A stretch of 38,298 nucleotides of DNA from Gonium pectorale. Lineage: Eukaryota; Chlorophyta; Chlorophyceae; Chlamydomonadales; Volvocaceae. Under the pieces are notes generated by a model, which was not told where the DNA came from, searched no databases, and was given only the letters and a program-made list of their open reading frames with translations. Both the position numbers and the translations under genes were made by a program. The stretch is from positions 1,750,963 to 1,789,260 of the forward strand of contig LSYV01000010.1 of assembly GCA_001584585.1 (NCBI GenBank), given 5' to 3'. This document shows, piece after piece, positions 20,990-30,814 of the stretch (within the stretch, counting starts at the first letter, position 1; each line of letters opens with the position of its first letter).

Positions 20990-20994
20990 TGTAA
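20990..20994 (+). terminator. putative polyadenylation signal TGTAA for the 2OG oxygenase gene
   Basis: This is the first TGTAA on the plus strand past the stop at 20681, about 310 bases downstream. A second lies at 21057-21061. Either would give a 3' UTR of normal length for this type of genome. Confidence 0.5.
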
Positions 20995-21515
20995 ATGGAA
21001 GGATGCTGTCAGTGTCCATATATTTCTTATGCGAGGTGTCGGGGCGTTGGGAGCATTGTAACTACCGTACGCCAATATTCAGCTGGGTTACAGCCTGGAT
21101 CCTGCTCATGCACGCGCCATTGCTTTAGGCGGACGTACATCCCAAGGTCACATAATACGTTCGTGAAGAATTGGCTACCAGCCCCACTGCACCGGCAGCA
21201 AGGCCCTTGCCACGAGCCCACCGCCATCTTGCACTCCGCCTGTCGACAAGCCTCACAGGTCCTTTCGGTCTGTTTCTCTCTTGTCCTGGTGGTCAGCGTC
21301 TCCTTTCCTTTCTTTTCGTCTTTCTGCCTTCCTGTTCTGTGGTCTTTAGGTGCAGGGTTCCTTCTCTTCTTGTGTGTGCCGTCGGTATTTGGTCTTGGCC
21401 GCCGTGGTGCACTGTAGTTAGGGCAGGGTTTCGGTGGTTCTCATCACGGGAGGGCTGCATGTCCCTCCCGCTGTCTGCGCCCTTTCTCGCCTCTCCGCCT
21501 GTAACCTTTCCACAG

Positions 21516-21535
21516 NNNNNNNNNNNNNNNNNNNN
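21516..21535. other. assembly gap (20 N)
   Basis: Twenty undetermined bases are flanked on the left by ...TTTCCACAG and on the right by CCACAG followed by nine A. The same CCACAG on both sides suggests that the gap may hide, or be caused by, a repeated or homopolymer-rich stretch. True gap size is unknown. Confidence 0.95.
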
Positions 21536-21972
21536 CCACAGAAAAAAAAAGCCAAGTCCTGCCATGTCAACGTAGCGCCGGCACGCTAAGGCAGGAATGC
21601 ACCCAGAGTTGTAACTGCCAGTCAGCCAAGGTATGGTAGGAGTACACACATACGCCCGGCGGCGCGCTGCGCCCGTTGTGAAGGACGTACGGGCTCCGTG
21701 CCTTGGAACGGGCCACAAAACCCGCAACACGCTCCAAGCGCATCGCTATTCCTCGCCTTCAGCATGTGCGAAGCGTGATTCGTTCGCCAGCAGTCATTAC
21801 ATGGCAGTCCAAGGGAGCCACAACCCACAGCTTGGCACATGGAAGCATCACCACGCAACATGGCTATGCCCCCGTCCTACATTTTGTAGGCCAACGACAT
21901 GCGACTGATCAACCAGCTGCACATGAACCGAAACTTGCTTCGCAAGCCTCTAATGTTATGAACGTCATACGG

Positions 21973-21977
21973 TTACA
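21973..21977 (-). terminator. putative polyadenylation signal TGTAA for the VID27-like gene
   Basis: TGTAA on the minus strand lies about 175 bases beyond the stop codon of the VID27-like gene (22152), at normal spacing for an algal nuclear gene. Confidence 0.55.
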
Positions 21978-22151
21978 TCCATGCCCTCCTGCGCCGAGGC
22001 ACCTGCTCACGCGTATGTATCGTACTATGTGTTTTTCCAACTGGATCTTCACGTAAGCTTCAGCCACCCGCCACCTGCCAACACCACCGTGTCCAACATC
22101 GCGACAGGAGCCGGGACCCAACTGTTGCCATCGCGATGGATGGCGCCGCGC

Positions 22152-25100
22152 TCATGCCAGGTTAAACAGGCTGTGCGGCGTGGCCACCACCAGCGCCGCC
22201 TGCTCCGAGTCGCGCATGTACTTCTGGTGCACGAACTGCACGTCCACAACCTCCTCCTCCTTGGCGCGCAGAAAGTAGTCCATGGAGGTGGGCAGGCCGC
22301 CGTAGCCGATGCTCTCGGTGCCGGCCGTGCGGATCTTGGTGAAGTTCCACACCACGGAGAAGCGGCCGCAGCCCGCCACGATCCAGCGCTCCGACTGGCC
22401 GCCCTCCGTGATCCAGGTGAATTTGCCCTTGGTAAACTTGGCGTTCTGCAGTCCAGCATTGATTGAGGGTCAATGGGTTGTTAGCAATCAATCGGAGGAC
22501 CACGCGTAAGTGTCACACGCGCAAGTGTACAAACAGTCACAACTAAAGCCTTCCGTGAACACGCCACCATCATTTCCCCGCGCATTCCATCCCCTTTCAA
22601 TGAGCTGCACGTTGACACCGGCCCGCAAACTCGCCGACGCCGGACTCAATCGCACGCCAGCCACCTATCCAACCAACCCCACCTGTGTCTTGATGGCGTC
22701 CTCGGGCTTGAGCCGCAGCAGGCGCGGCACGGACCCACGGCCGCCCATGCGGCTCTCAAAGCCGTTGGCGGGCCGACCCTTGTCGTCCGTGTAGGTCGTC
22801 TTGACGAGCATGAGGTAGTGATCGGTCGTGGCGAGCACCCACTTGCCATCATACGTCACGTCGATGGCGGTGATGGGCGCACCCAGACCGGGAATGGAGG
22901 TCTTGGCCTGAGTCAGGGTCTTGCTGTTGTAGAGGCGGATGCGCCCGTCGCGGGAGCCGACGGCCACGAAGCCGTCGCCGCTGGTGGCCATGCAGGTGAA
23001 GTTGGTGCCGCGGCTGTAGTCCTTGCCCGCCACGTAGTTGACGGCGGGAGACTCCTGCACCACGCCGCGCCGGTCGCGCAGGTCCCACCTGCGTTAACAT
23101 GAATGCGGAAAATTAGGGCAACGATGGGAGGGCGGTACTGAAAACGGGGGCAGCCGTAAAGCCGCCAGCGCTGCCTCAGTGCTATGCCGAGCGTCCGCTC
23201 AACGCTGGCCGACAGCAGCCGCGCGTTATTGGCACACATGAGTGCGCCATTTTCGCTACCAGTCAGAGCCTTGTTTTCCCATAAGCCCACCGAGGAGGAG
23301 CATCCCAGTCCACCGCCTGTCCTATATAGATCCCTTAAGTGGATGGTTTGGCGAGGAGGGTCTTAGCGGTTGTACGGCAGCAGCGCCGGTCTTTTGGCGC
23401 GCAACGAGCCAGTGTCGGGCATTCTGCCTAACACTACAGAGCTCGTTGCTTTTTAGTGTCACCGTGTGGTGGCCCCACCCGCCCGCCCTGTTGCTTGCCC
23501 GCGTTGTCGCGGGTGGCTGTGGGTTGTGTGGGCGCCGCGCCCCAGAACGCTTGTTGCGCCTGGCTCGCTCGTGCAGGGTGTTGGCTCGGGCCTTCATCCC
23601 GCCTGCGCTGCGTGTGTAAGGCCCTCGGCTGAGGTCCATTCGCCTCCTAAGACCCGTAGCCTACCAGGTGGCCGATAGTGACCAGGTCACTATCGGACGA
23701 ACGCAGTAATCGTAGATAGCACCATCCCCATCCGCACCTGCAGAGGCGGTTCTGGTCCAGGCCCAGGAACTGCGAGTGCTCCTCCATCTGGGCCGCCTTG
23801 TAGTCCGAAGCAATGTCCGCGATGGGGATCTCCACGTCGTCCTTCTGGAAGCTGAAGGTGCTCACAATCTTACCCACCTCGATATCCGCATGGTGCAGCA
23901 CGTTGCGGTTCTCGGGGGTAAGCAGGTTCATGCGCCGCTCGCCGTGCGTCAGCAGCACCTTGGACGGCGTGAAGCCGGCACCCACGGCCGCCACCTCGGC
24001 TGTCGCTGCGGTGCCGCGCGTCTTGCGCGTGCTGAGCGAGGGCGTGGAGCAGGCGGCGCCCTTGGCGGGAGTGAGCGTAAAGCACACGCCCTTGTCTTCC
24101 ACGCCGCCACCCTCCAGGTTGCGCAGCACATCGAAGCGCCGGCCACGCATGAGGTAGTTGTTCTCGCCTGCAGCAGAGGAGGTGGGGTGTTGGGGATCAG
24201 TCAAGCAAATGGGCGACATCTAAGCAGCAACTCTGTAAACTCCTCACCAGGAGTGTAGATTGCCCTGAGTTTGCGGGGCACGCAGTTCTGCGGCTCATGC
24301 GCACTCGTTGGAATGGTGGGGAGGCCATCCCAACCCCAACTCTTGCTTAACCAACTTAGTTTTACGCCCCATCGTTCCGGATGAATTCCGCTGCCCGTGG
24401 CTTTACCGTGTGTTCACTCCTCGTATTTCGCAAAAAAACCGGGGCACACCGCCTAAACGCCAAGCAGCGGCCACGCATACCGCACCCACCTGCGCCCATG
24501 ATAATGCCGTTAATGGCATCCTCATCCAGCGCCATCTCCTTGGCTTGCTTTTCCTTCAGCTTCTCAGGCGTGTAGGCGTCCGAGGCAGCGGCTGCGGCAT
24601 CGTCCTGCGCCGTCGTGGTGTCCACCTCCATGGGCTCGAACATCCGCTCCGTGTCCTTGGAGAACAGCGTGCTGGCGTAGTCATCCATCACCTTTGCGCG
24701 GCTGTCGTCATCGTTGTCAACCCCGTACTGGTTGTAGAACACGGCGTCGTTCAGCTGCTCGCCAAAGGCCCGGCACGCAGTGTCATTGGGGAACTTGAGT
24801 GCATAGATGGTTTCGTTGGCACTGAACGTCACGCGCCGCTGCTTGACGTCCAGCACGTAGTTGAGCTCGGCGTCAACATGTACATCGACGTCGCCCTGCT
24901 CAATCTCCAGGAAGAAGTCCTTCTTGCCGCTGGTGTTTGAGTCCTCGTTGCTATCGTAGAAGCGTGGCCGCGCGTTGGAGCTAGCAAGCTCCCAATTGCC
25001 GTCGCCGCTGGCAGTGGCCACGTACTTGTAGAGCTTGGTGCCCCCCTCCTGCATCGTGGCATCCCGGGTTTGGGTGTGGTCCCCGTGCGCCGAACCCCGG

Positions 25101-25283
25101 TCAACAAGGCGCAAAGTAACTCCTCGAACGTGTCTCGTCCCAACATCAGAAGTGGCTTGAGCGTGGCGAGCGAGAGAGGCCGGGGACGATGCTCACCTTC
25201 TGCGCACCAGCTGCGGCCTTCTCGGTCGTGTCGACCTGGTTGACAGCATCCAGCACATCACCCGTGCTCTGGTTTTGGCCCAT
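22152..25283 (-). CDS. VID27: VID27/DEM-family WD-repeat-like protein
   Basis: Five exons give 591 aa with all phases matching: 25283-25197, 25048-24490, 24167-23738, 23088-22683, 22445-22152. VID27 was found in yeast as a factor in vacuolar import and degradation; the plant homologues are the DEM proteins needed for meristem development. The molecular role is still unclear. The protein starts Met-Gly-Gln-Asn-Gln-Ser, a good N-myristoylation signal (Gly2, Ser6), and a similar start is typical of plant DEM proteins as I recall them. Residues about 30-140 form a PH-like beta region (Lys-Lys-Asp-Phe-Phe-Leu-Glu-Ile-Glu). An acidic, Ala-rich linker follows near 185-210. The C-terminal half has the family core: Leu-Gly-Leu-Asp-Gln-Asn-Arg-Leu-Cys-Arg-Trp-Asp-Leu-Arg, then beta-propeller strands such as Phe-Val-Ala-Val-Gly-Ser-Arg-Asp-Gly-Arg-Ile-Arg-Leu-Tyr-Asn, ending in His-Ser-Leu-Phe-Asn-Leu-Ala. 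Length is full for the plant and algal forms. It is divergent from the glycosyltransferase-like gene. Confidence 0.94.
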
Positions 25284-26057
25284 GGCTAAGGCGTATGCAG
25301 CGGGCCGCGGTAGCCCCTAAGTAAGAATTGAAGTTCAGATTTCGGGACTCAGCTGAGCGTGAGGACGAGTATCCCTCCTTTCCAGATAGTCAATTGGTAA
25401 TGAATGAGTGAACCGCAGCGGGTCGGGCTTCCTGTTAGAGCTGATAGAGACCCGTGCTTCGCGTGCAGTGAACTCGCTCGTCCAGGTTCAAACAGCTACT
25501 TGGCCCTGGGCCCGAACCCCTTTTTGGCTGCATAAATCGCTATGCAAGGCACTAGCACTATTGCTTGTCAGGTCCTGGGGACAGGTCTCGGGCACAAGGG
25601 TGACAGGAGGAACGAGCCTCTGCGACGTTAAACTGCGAATACCTTTATTTGGCATGAGTCATATGTAAATATGGTTGATTTGGCGCCGCTCTCGGCTGCA
25701 TACGCTAGGAGCGGCCCACGGGACGGCAGATGCAGGGCTTGACGAGCGCGTTTTCCCTTCATCACTTATCGCCTAAATGAGCATGCAAACTGTGGGCGCC
25801 TCTCTTTGCCGTAGCCTTTCATCGGCTACCTCGGCCGGCTGACCGGGGCCAGGTTCTTGGACGGCTTGTAACTCCTGCTGAACTTGAACAAACACTGCAG
25901 TCCTGCCTTTGTGCCTGCCTACCTTCCAGGCCCCCACGGCCCAGGTTGACCCCGACCCAACGGACCTGTAGGTACTCCAACCCCTTCCACTGCCAAACTG
26001 GTTGGCCATTTGACAACTTGCGCGTGAGAGCTGCAGCCGGCGGCACTGCTTTCGCTG
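25284..26057. promoter_or_regulatory. divergent promoter region of the VID27-like and glycosyltransferase-like genes
   Basis: The 774 bases between the two start codons must hold both promoters and 5' UTRs. The middle (25380-25760) is less GC-rich than the flanks. No strong TATA box is visible. A small plus-strand frame at 25408-25668 resembles nothing and was not called. Confidence 0.4.
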
Positions 26058-29000
26058 ATGCCGAGCGGCTCCTCTCCTCAATCGCTGTCCCGCGCGCTCC
26101 GCGCAGCCTGCCTGCTCGGGCCCCCCTTTCTCTTCATCGCACTGCTGACCGCCGCCTATTGGGCCGGATCGGGCCCGGGCGGCGGGGTTGGGGCCCCGCC
26201 GCGGTGGCATCGCTGGACGCCCCCATCTTTGCTGGAAGCCCAGCCAACGGCGCCGGGCAGCGGCGACGGGGAAGCTGGCGGCGGCTGGATCCCCGGCAGC
26301 GGAGTCGCGCGGCGCATCGCACGGCGCGCCAGCAGCGGCGATTGGCATGGGAGGAATCACTCGAACGGCGGCGCCATGCGACCCTACGCGAGCCGGCAGC
26401 CCCACGCCGGGCCGCATCACCAGGGCCAGCGCGGCGGGCGGGTCAACGGGACCGGCCGGCCGCGGCGGCATGATCACGTCGCCCACGGCGTCGGCAGCGG
26501 CGGGGGCTCCCACCTCGACGCCGTGCCCCGGCCGCCGCAGCCACCATTGTCGCCGGAGGAGGTTCTTGCCGCCGCCGCCGCGGCGGCTGTGGGCTCTTGG
26601 GTGGATCCTTCCGCTCTACCATTGCCGCAGCCGCTTCCAGCTTCAAAGCTGCCGCCACCGCCGCCCAAGGTACTCTCGCCGCCAGCGGTCTCTTCGCCGC
26701 CACCGGCACCGCAGCAAGAGCCTCTGCCCCCTGCGGCCCCGACCGCGACCGTTGAGCTGGCGGGCGAGGGGCACAAACCCCACGATCAGCCCCTGCCCGC
26801 ACCGTCGCTCCAACGCCGCTCCCAGCAGAGCTCCTCCCTCCACAAGGAGCCGCTCTCGGAGCACGGAGTCATGCCGGGAGTGATCGCCGCGGCGGGGCTG
26901 GCGGCCGCGGAGGCGGCGGGAGCGGGCATTAGGCTGCCTCGGGCGCCGCCGGCGCCGAGGCCGTCGGCGATGTGCCCCCTGGCGCCGCCGGCCGGGGCCG
27001 AATCCATGCCCGCATACCACATCGTCGTGCTTGCCTCGCCACGGGTGCGTGCCAGCGAGCACCATGCATCGCAGATAATCCTACGTGTCAACAAATTGGT
27101 TGGCGGGGTGGAAATTGGGTAAAGGAGCGCGTAATTGTGTGTTGGAGGCTGCGGGCCCATCCCGAACCGTGACTGCGCTCACTGTGCTGCTCGCCGCCGC
27201 AACGGCCGCACCGCCGCTACCGCCCCCCGTGTGGTGGCGCAGGTGCACCAGGGCCGCTACCTGGCCACCACCCTCCTGAGTGTGGCGGCGGCCGACGCGC
27301 GCCCCACCACCGTGACCCTGCTGTGGGCCGCACACCGGCGCCAGCCGCACCCGCCACAGCTACCGCAGCCACAGGCACCGAAGGCGCCGCAGGCGTCGCA
27401 GCAGCCACAGGAAGGGGCACCAAGCGCCGGCGGCGGTGACGGCGGCGCCCCCAGCCCGGCCCCGGCAGCGCCCCCAGGACCCGCCAGCGGAGGCGGCAGC
27501 AGCGCGGGTGGCGCAGCGTCAGGCGCCGATGGCGGAGAGGGAGGTGGAGCTGGCGGTGGCGACGGCGAGGCGCGGGAGGTATTGGTGCAGCGCATCGAGA
27601 TGCCCAAGCCTCCTCCGTCGCCGCCGCCGTCACCACCGCCGCCGCTCAAGCCCACCAGCCGCCCGGCGAATCCCTTGGCTTGGTTCAGCCTGCTGGACAA
27701 CCTCGCCCTGTATGAGGACCACCACGACGGCCAACCTGACCACCATCACGTCGATGGGCACGGCGGCAGCGGGGGCGCCACGCAGGGTCCCCAGCAACGG
27801 GGGAGGGAGAGGGATGGGGCCGATGGCCACGCACCGGGTGGCAGCGGGAGCCCCTGGCCGCGCCTCCGAGTGCGCTACCTTCCCGAGTCGGTGCCCGAGG
27901 GCGACGTGATGGCCAACTACTACCAGGCGCTGCTGGTGCCCGACCAGGTACGTGCGGTACGGCACATGGGCACAGTACGGCAGGTGTGGTACCGTACGTA
28001 CGGGTGGCGCGTCGCATAGGGCGCGGGCGCGGGCAGTGCGACAGGGCGCACATGCGGGCGAGGCGAGGCAACTACTGCAGCGCGCGGGGCGCGGTGAAAC
28101 ACAGCTGGTGGTACACTAAGATTGGGGAGTCGGCGTTGGTAGTTCGGATCCTACTGACGGACTGTGCGTCTGCTCGTGGGCGTGTCATGCCGGATAGCCA
28201 CAGGCGCCGCAGGTGCAGGCGCGCACACGCATCGGACGCCCGATTACCCTTGCTTGCTGACTCCGACACGCATGCACATGCCGCCTGGCATCGCAGATCG
28301 CCTCGGAGCTGGGAGACGAGCACCTTAAGGAGCTGCCTCTGTTGGTGCTCGAGGTGCGCAGCGCCTAGCGCCTTACCGTAATCACCTGTCGCGGGACTGC
28401 GCCGTTGCCGAGTGGGGTCACCCCTCCTGGACCCCCAAGGACCGGAGTCCGGGCAGGTCCCCCACACGCAGCCCTGGGGGAGTCGGGGGTCCCAACCCTG
28501 TGCCACTCCTACCTAGGTGCTCCCCTCCAGTTGCTGCCGCGCCATCCCGGCTGCTGCTTCACGCGGCATTGCCGCCCGGCTGACGGTCTGCGCCGCGGTG
28601 CAATGGCGCCCTCCCTCCCTCCGTACGTACGTACGTGCGCATGTGGGGCGCTCGTCTTTGCGCTGCGGCACCGATGGCCGCTCGCCCTCGGCTGCTGCGC
28701 CTCGCGCCAGCACAAGGCCGGCCGCGCAACCACGGGCGCCCCGAAGCGTCGCCCGTCCCTCGCTTCGCTGTCCTGCCGGGTGCTGGCCACCGCCCGGGCA
28801 ATCGCTCCGTCCTGGCCCCCACCCCGCCCGCCGCCCCCCTCCCCCGCAGGGCGACGTGCTGCTGGCTCCCCACTTCGCGGCGCGCATGGCCTGCGCGCTG
28901 CGCATGATTCAGGTGCGGGGTGGCGGGCGGGTGGGGCAGGCGGGCGGGTGGCGGCAGTCCGGCAGATGACAGGGCACCGACCCAGCGCGGCATTCTCCAC

Positions 29001-30814
29001 CGCAACGTGGACCGCTAGCACCTGGGCCGGCCTCGTTCGAGGGCTGAACGCCTCACCCCACAACATCCCCGCGTCCCCAACCCCCGTCCGATGGACGCCT
29101 TCCAACGCCGTGACCCCCACCCCATGGAACTACCACCTCACCCTACGTACCCACCCTACGTATCCACCCTACGTAGGGCCTCGGCGTCGCCGGCGCGGCC
29201 GCGGGCGGCCACGCGCACGCGGCCCTGCCCGACTTTGCGCTCAGCCTTTACGACCCGGGCATGGTGCCCCAGGCCGTGCCCGACGTGATGCGCATCTATG
29301 AGCAGCACCGGCGGCAGCAGCAGCAGCAGCGGCAGCACCAGGCGGAGGGGGGCCAGCAGCAGCAGGGCGGGCAAGCGGGGCATGCGGAGCAGATGTGGCT
29401 GGTGCCCTCCCTGTGGTCGTGGGGCTCGCAGGTGAGAGGGGCCGATGGCTCCGTGTAGGGGAGAAGTTGGCGCACACACACACACACACACTGTGAGGGG
29501 GCGTATCGGAGGGCTGGGGTGCGGCGGCTTTCGGTGTTACATTCAAAGACTTCGTCATCTGCGTCCTCGACCTACCCCACTCTCCAAGAACGCAAACCAC
29601 TGGCCCGGAATGCAGACCGCGTGTGTTCAGGCAAGACAACAAAGATCATTCAGGCGAGCTAGCAAGCGCCTGCCTGATGTACGTGTGGGCGGATGGTTGA
29701 CCCCGCTGCACGGTGCACGAAACGCGCTGTCCGTGACCCCCCTTCCTTACCCGCAGGGGCTGCTATACTCGTACGGCATCCGCGTCAGTCTTATGTATCA
29801 CTACCGGGAGCTGCTGGCGGGGTGTGCCCCGCAGGACGGGTTGCAGGACATTGAGCTGGTGCGTGGCAGGGCCGGTGCGGGGGGGAGCATGGGGTTCGCA
29901 GACGTGTTCGCCAAAGAATCTGAGGCGCATATTATCTATGCCCGTAGAGCAGCTGTAAGGAGGGAGGGGTCCCCAGCGTCCGCATGTGAGCCGTTCCCCC
30001 GGCGGGGGGCGGTCATCGGGTTGAACGGCGTTTCTCCGCCACCGCCTAGGCAGGTGTAGGGGTGTATTTGTGTGCGTTATATGCATAACAGGGTGCTCCA
30101 ATAGTTCTGCAACAAGGCAGCAGCGGGTGACACTGTGTGTGTGTGTTGAAATGAAACGACGCATACGGCGAGCGTAAGCGCGAAAGTGATGGTGTCGTTG
30201 TAGGACCCAGCTCCAGAGGTAGTCGAAGGGGTGTGTGTGTATGTGTGTTAAACGGCTGACTCGGATCAAATGTGGTCTGCACCCTAGTGGAGCGTCAGTC
30301 GTGCGACGTGCAGCGTCGGGCAAAAGGTAGCCCAGCGTCGATGCACCCTTGCCTGTCTGGCCAACCACCACTACAGTATGGCCCGGCGCCATGTCCAGCG
30401 CCGACCACTCCACCTGCACGCTTCCCCTCATACGATGCCCGCTCACGTTGTGCGCCCTCCATGTGTGCCTTCCCCCCTGCCCCCTGCCCCCGCCCCCACC
30501 GCCCACACACGCAGGATCGCCACATGCAGTCGCGTGGCTGCGTCGGCGTCCCGCCGCTGCCGCCCGTCACGTCCAAGCCGAGGGTCACGGGGCCCGCCTG
30601 CGACCCGCGGGTCGTCCACGGCAACGCGTCAGGCGCCGCGGTGGCGCACGGCGGCGGCGGCGCGTGCTACCTGTTCACGGCGCAGCCGGCGATGGTGCAG
30701 CACGTTGGCGCCTCCAGCGCCCTGTTCGGCGCCGTGTCCAGCCGCTACCACATGACGCTGAACTTCCCAGACCCCGTGTCCATCCCGGGGCTTGATACGG
30801 AGGGCGCGTGGTGA
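26058..30814 (+). CDS. type II membrane glycosyltransferase-like protein (GT54/MGAT4-like)
   Basis: Seven exons give 822 aa, all joined in phase 0: 26058-27044, 27243-27947, 28297-28353, 28850-28912, 29177-29431, 29757-29858, 30515-30814. Residues about 16-37 form a single membrane segment near the N terminus (Phe-Leu-Phe-Ile-Ala-Leu-Leu core), followed by a Pro/Ala/Gly-rich stem to about 315, the layout of a Golgi type II enzyme. The catalytic region begins at His-Ile-Val-Val-Leu-Ala-Ser-Pro-Arg. Exons 3-4 join to Leu-Val-Leu-Glu-Gly-Asp-Val-Leu-Leu-Ala-Pro, where GT54 enzymes have Leu-Glu-Asp-Asp. Near the C terminus Pro-Ala-Met-Val-Gln-His-Val-Gly (785-788 is Gln-His-Val-Gly), followed by Ser-Ser, matches the conserved MGAT4 block. 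MGAT4 adds a beta-1,4 GlcNAc branch to N-glycans. Donor and acceptor here are unknown. About 170 residues of Gly/Pro/His-rich sequence interrupt the catalytic part, and exon 5 has Gln runs. Repeat copy 5 lies in intron 6. Confidence 0.8.
28622..28636. repeat. short CGTA tandem repeat
   Basis: CGTACGTACGTACGT lies in intron 3 of the glycosyltransferase-like gene. It is self-complementary, so it can also form a cruciform. GTAC-rich sequence also occurs in intron 2 (27947-28010). Confidence 0.7.
29473..29491. repeat. (CA)n microsatellite
   Basis: A run of about nine CA units lies in intron 5 of the glycosyltransferase-like gene, shortly after the donor at 29432. Confidence 0.85.
30146..30230 (-). 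mobile_element. short dispersed retroposon-like repeat, copy 5 (short form in a GT run)
   Basis: About 85 bp matching copy 4. The plus strand reads TTGAAATGAAACGACGCATA at the start and GGTAGTCGAAGGG at the end. Runs of GT flank it on both sides (about 30134-30147 and 30231-30240 onward). This fits insertion into, and duplication of, a GT target, although slippage makes the duplication boundaries uncertain. It lies in intron 6 of the glycosyltransferase-like gene, antisense to it. Confidence 0.85.

Larger units (their letters stand above)
20682..22151. other. convergent intergenic region with assembly gap
   Basis: This region lies between the 3' ends of the 2OG oxygenase and VID27-like genes. 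The left part holds the 2OG oxygenase 3' UTR with TGTAA signals. From about 21240 to 21400 the plus strand is strongly pyrimidine-rich (T/C runs), and an assembly gap follows at 21516-21535. A run of nine A follows at 21542-21550. The right part holds the VID27-like 3' UTR. No gene is evident. Confidence 0.5.

Noticed and set aside
26188..26883. Alternative long frame in exon 1 of the glycosyltransferase-like gene
   Set aside because: It is a shifted reading of the same low-complexity GC-rich stem region. The chosen frame alone gives the membrane segment and joins in phase to exon 2.
28430..28495. Hairpin-like GGACCCCC/GGGGGTCC pair in intron 3 of the glycosyltransferase-like gene
   Set aside because: Short imperfect pairing in GC-rich DNA, expected by chance.
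4023..30230. Reading the dispersed repeat as a coding domain (its minus strand translates into a recurring Trp-Ser-Trp-Val-Leu-Gln type peptide)
   Set aside because: The recurrence is at DNA level, copies are antisense and sense in introns, lengths vary, and target-site duplications mark them as insertions.
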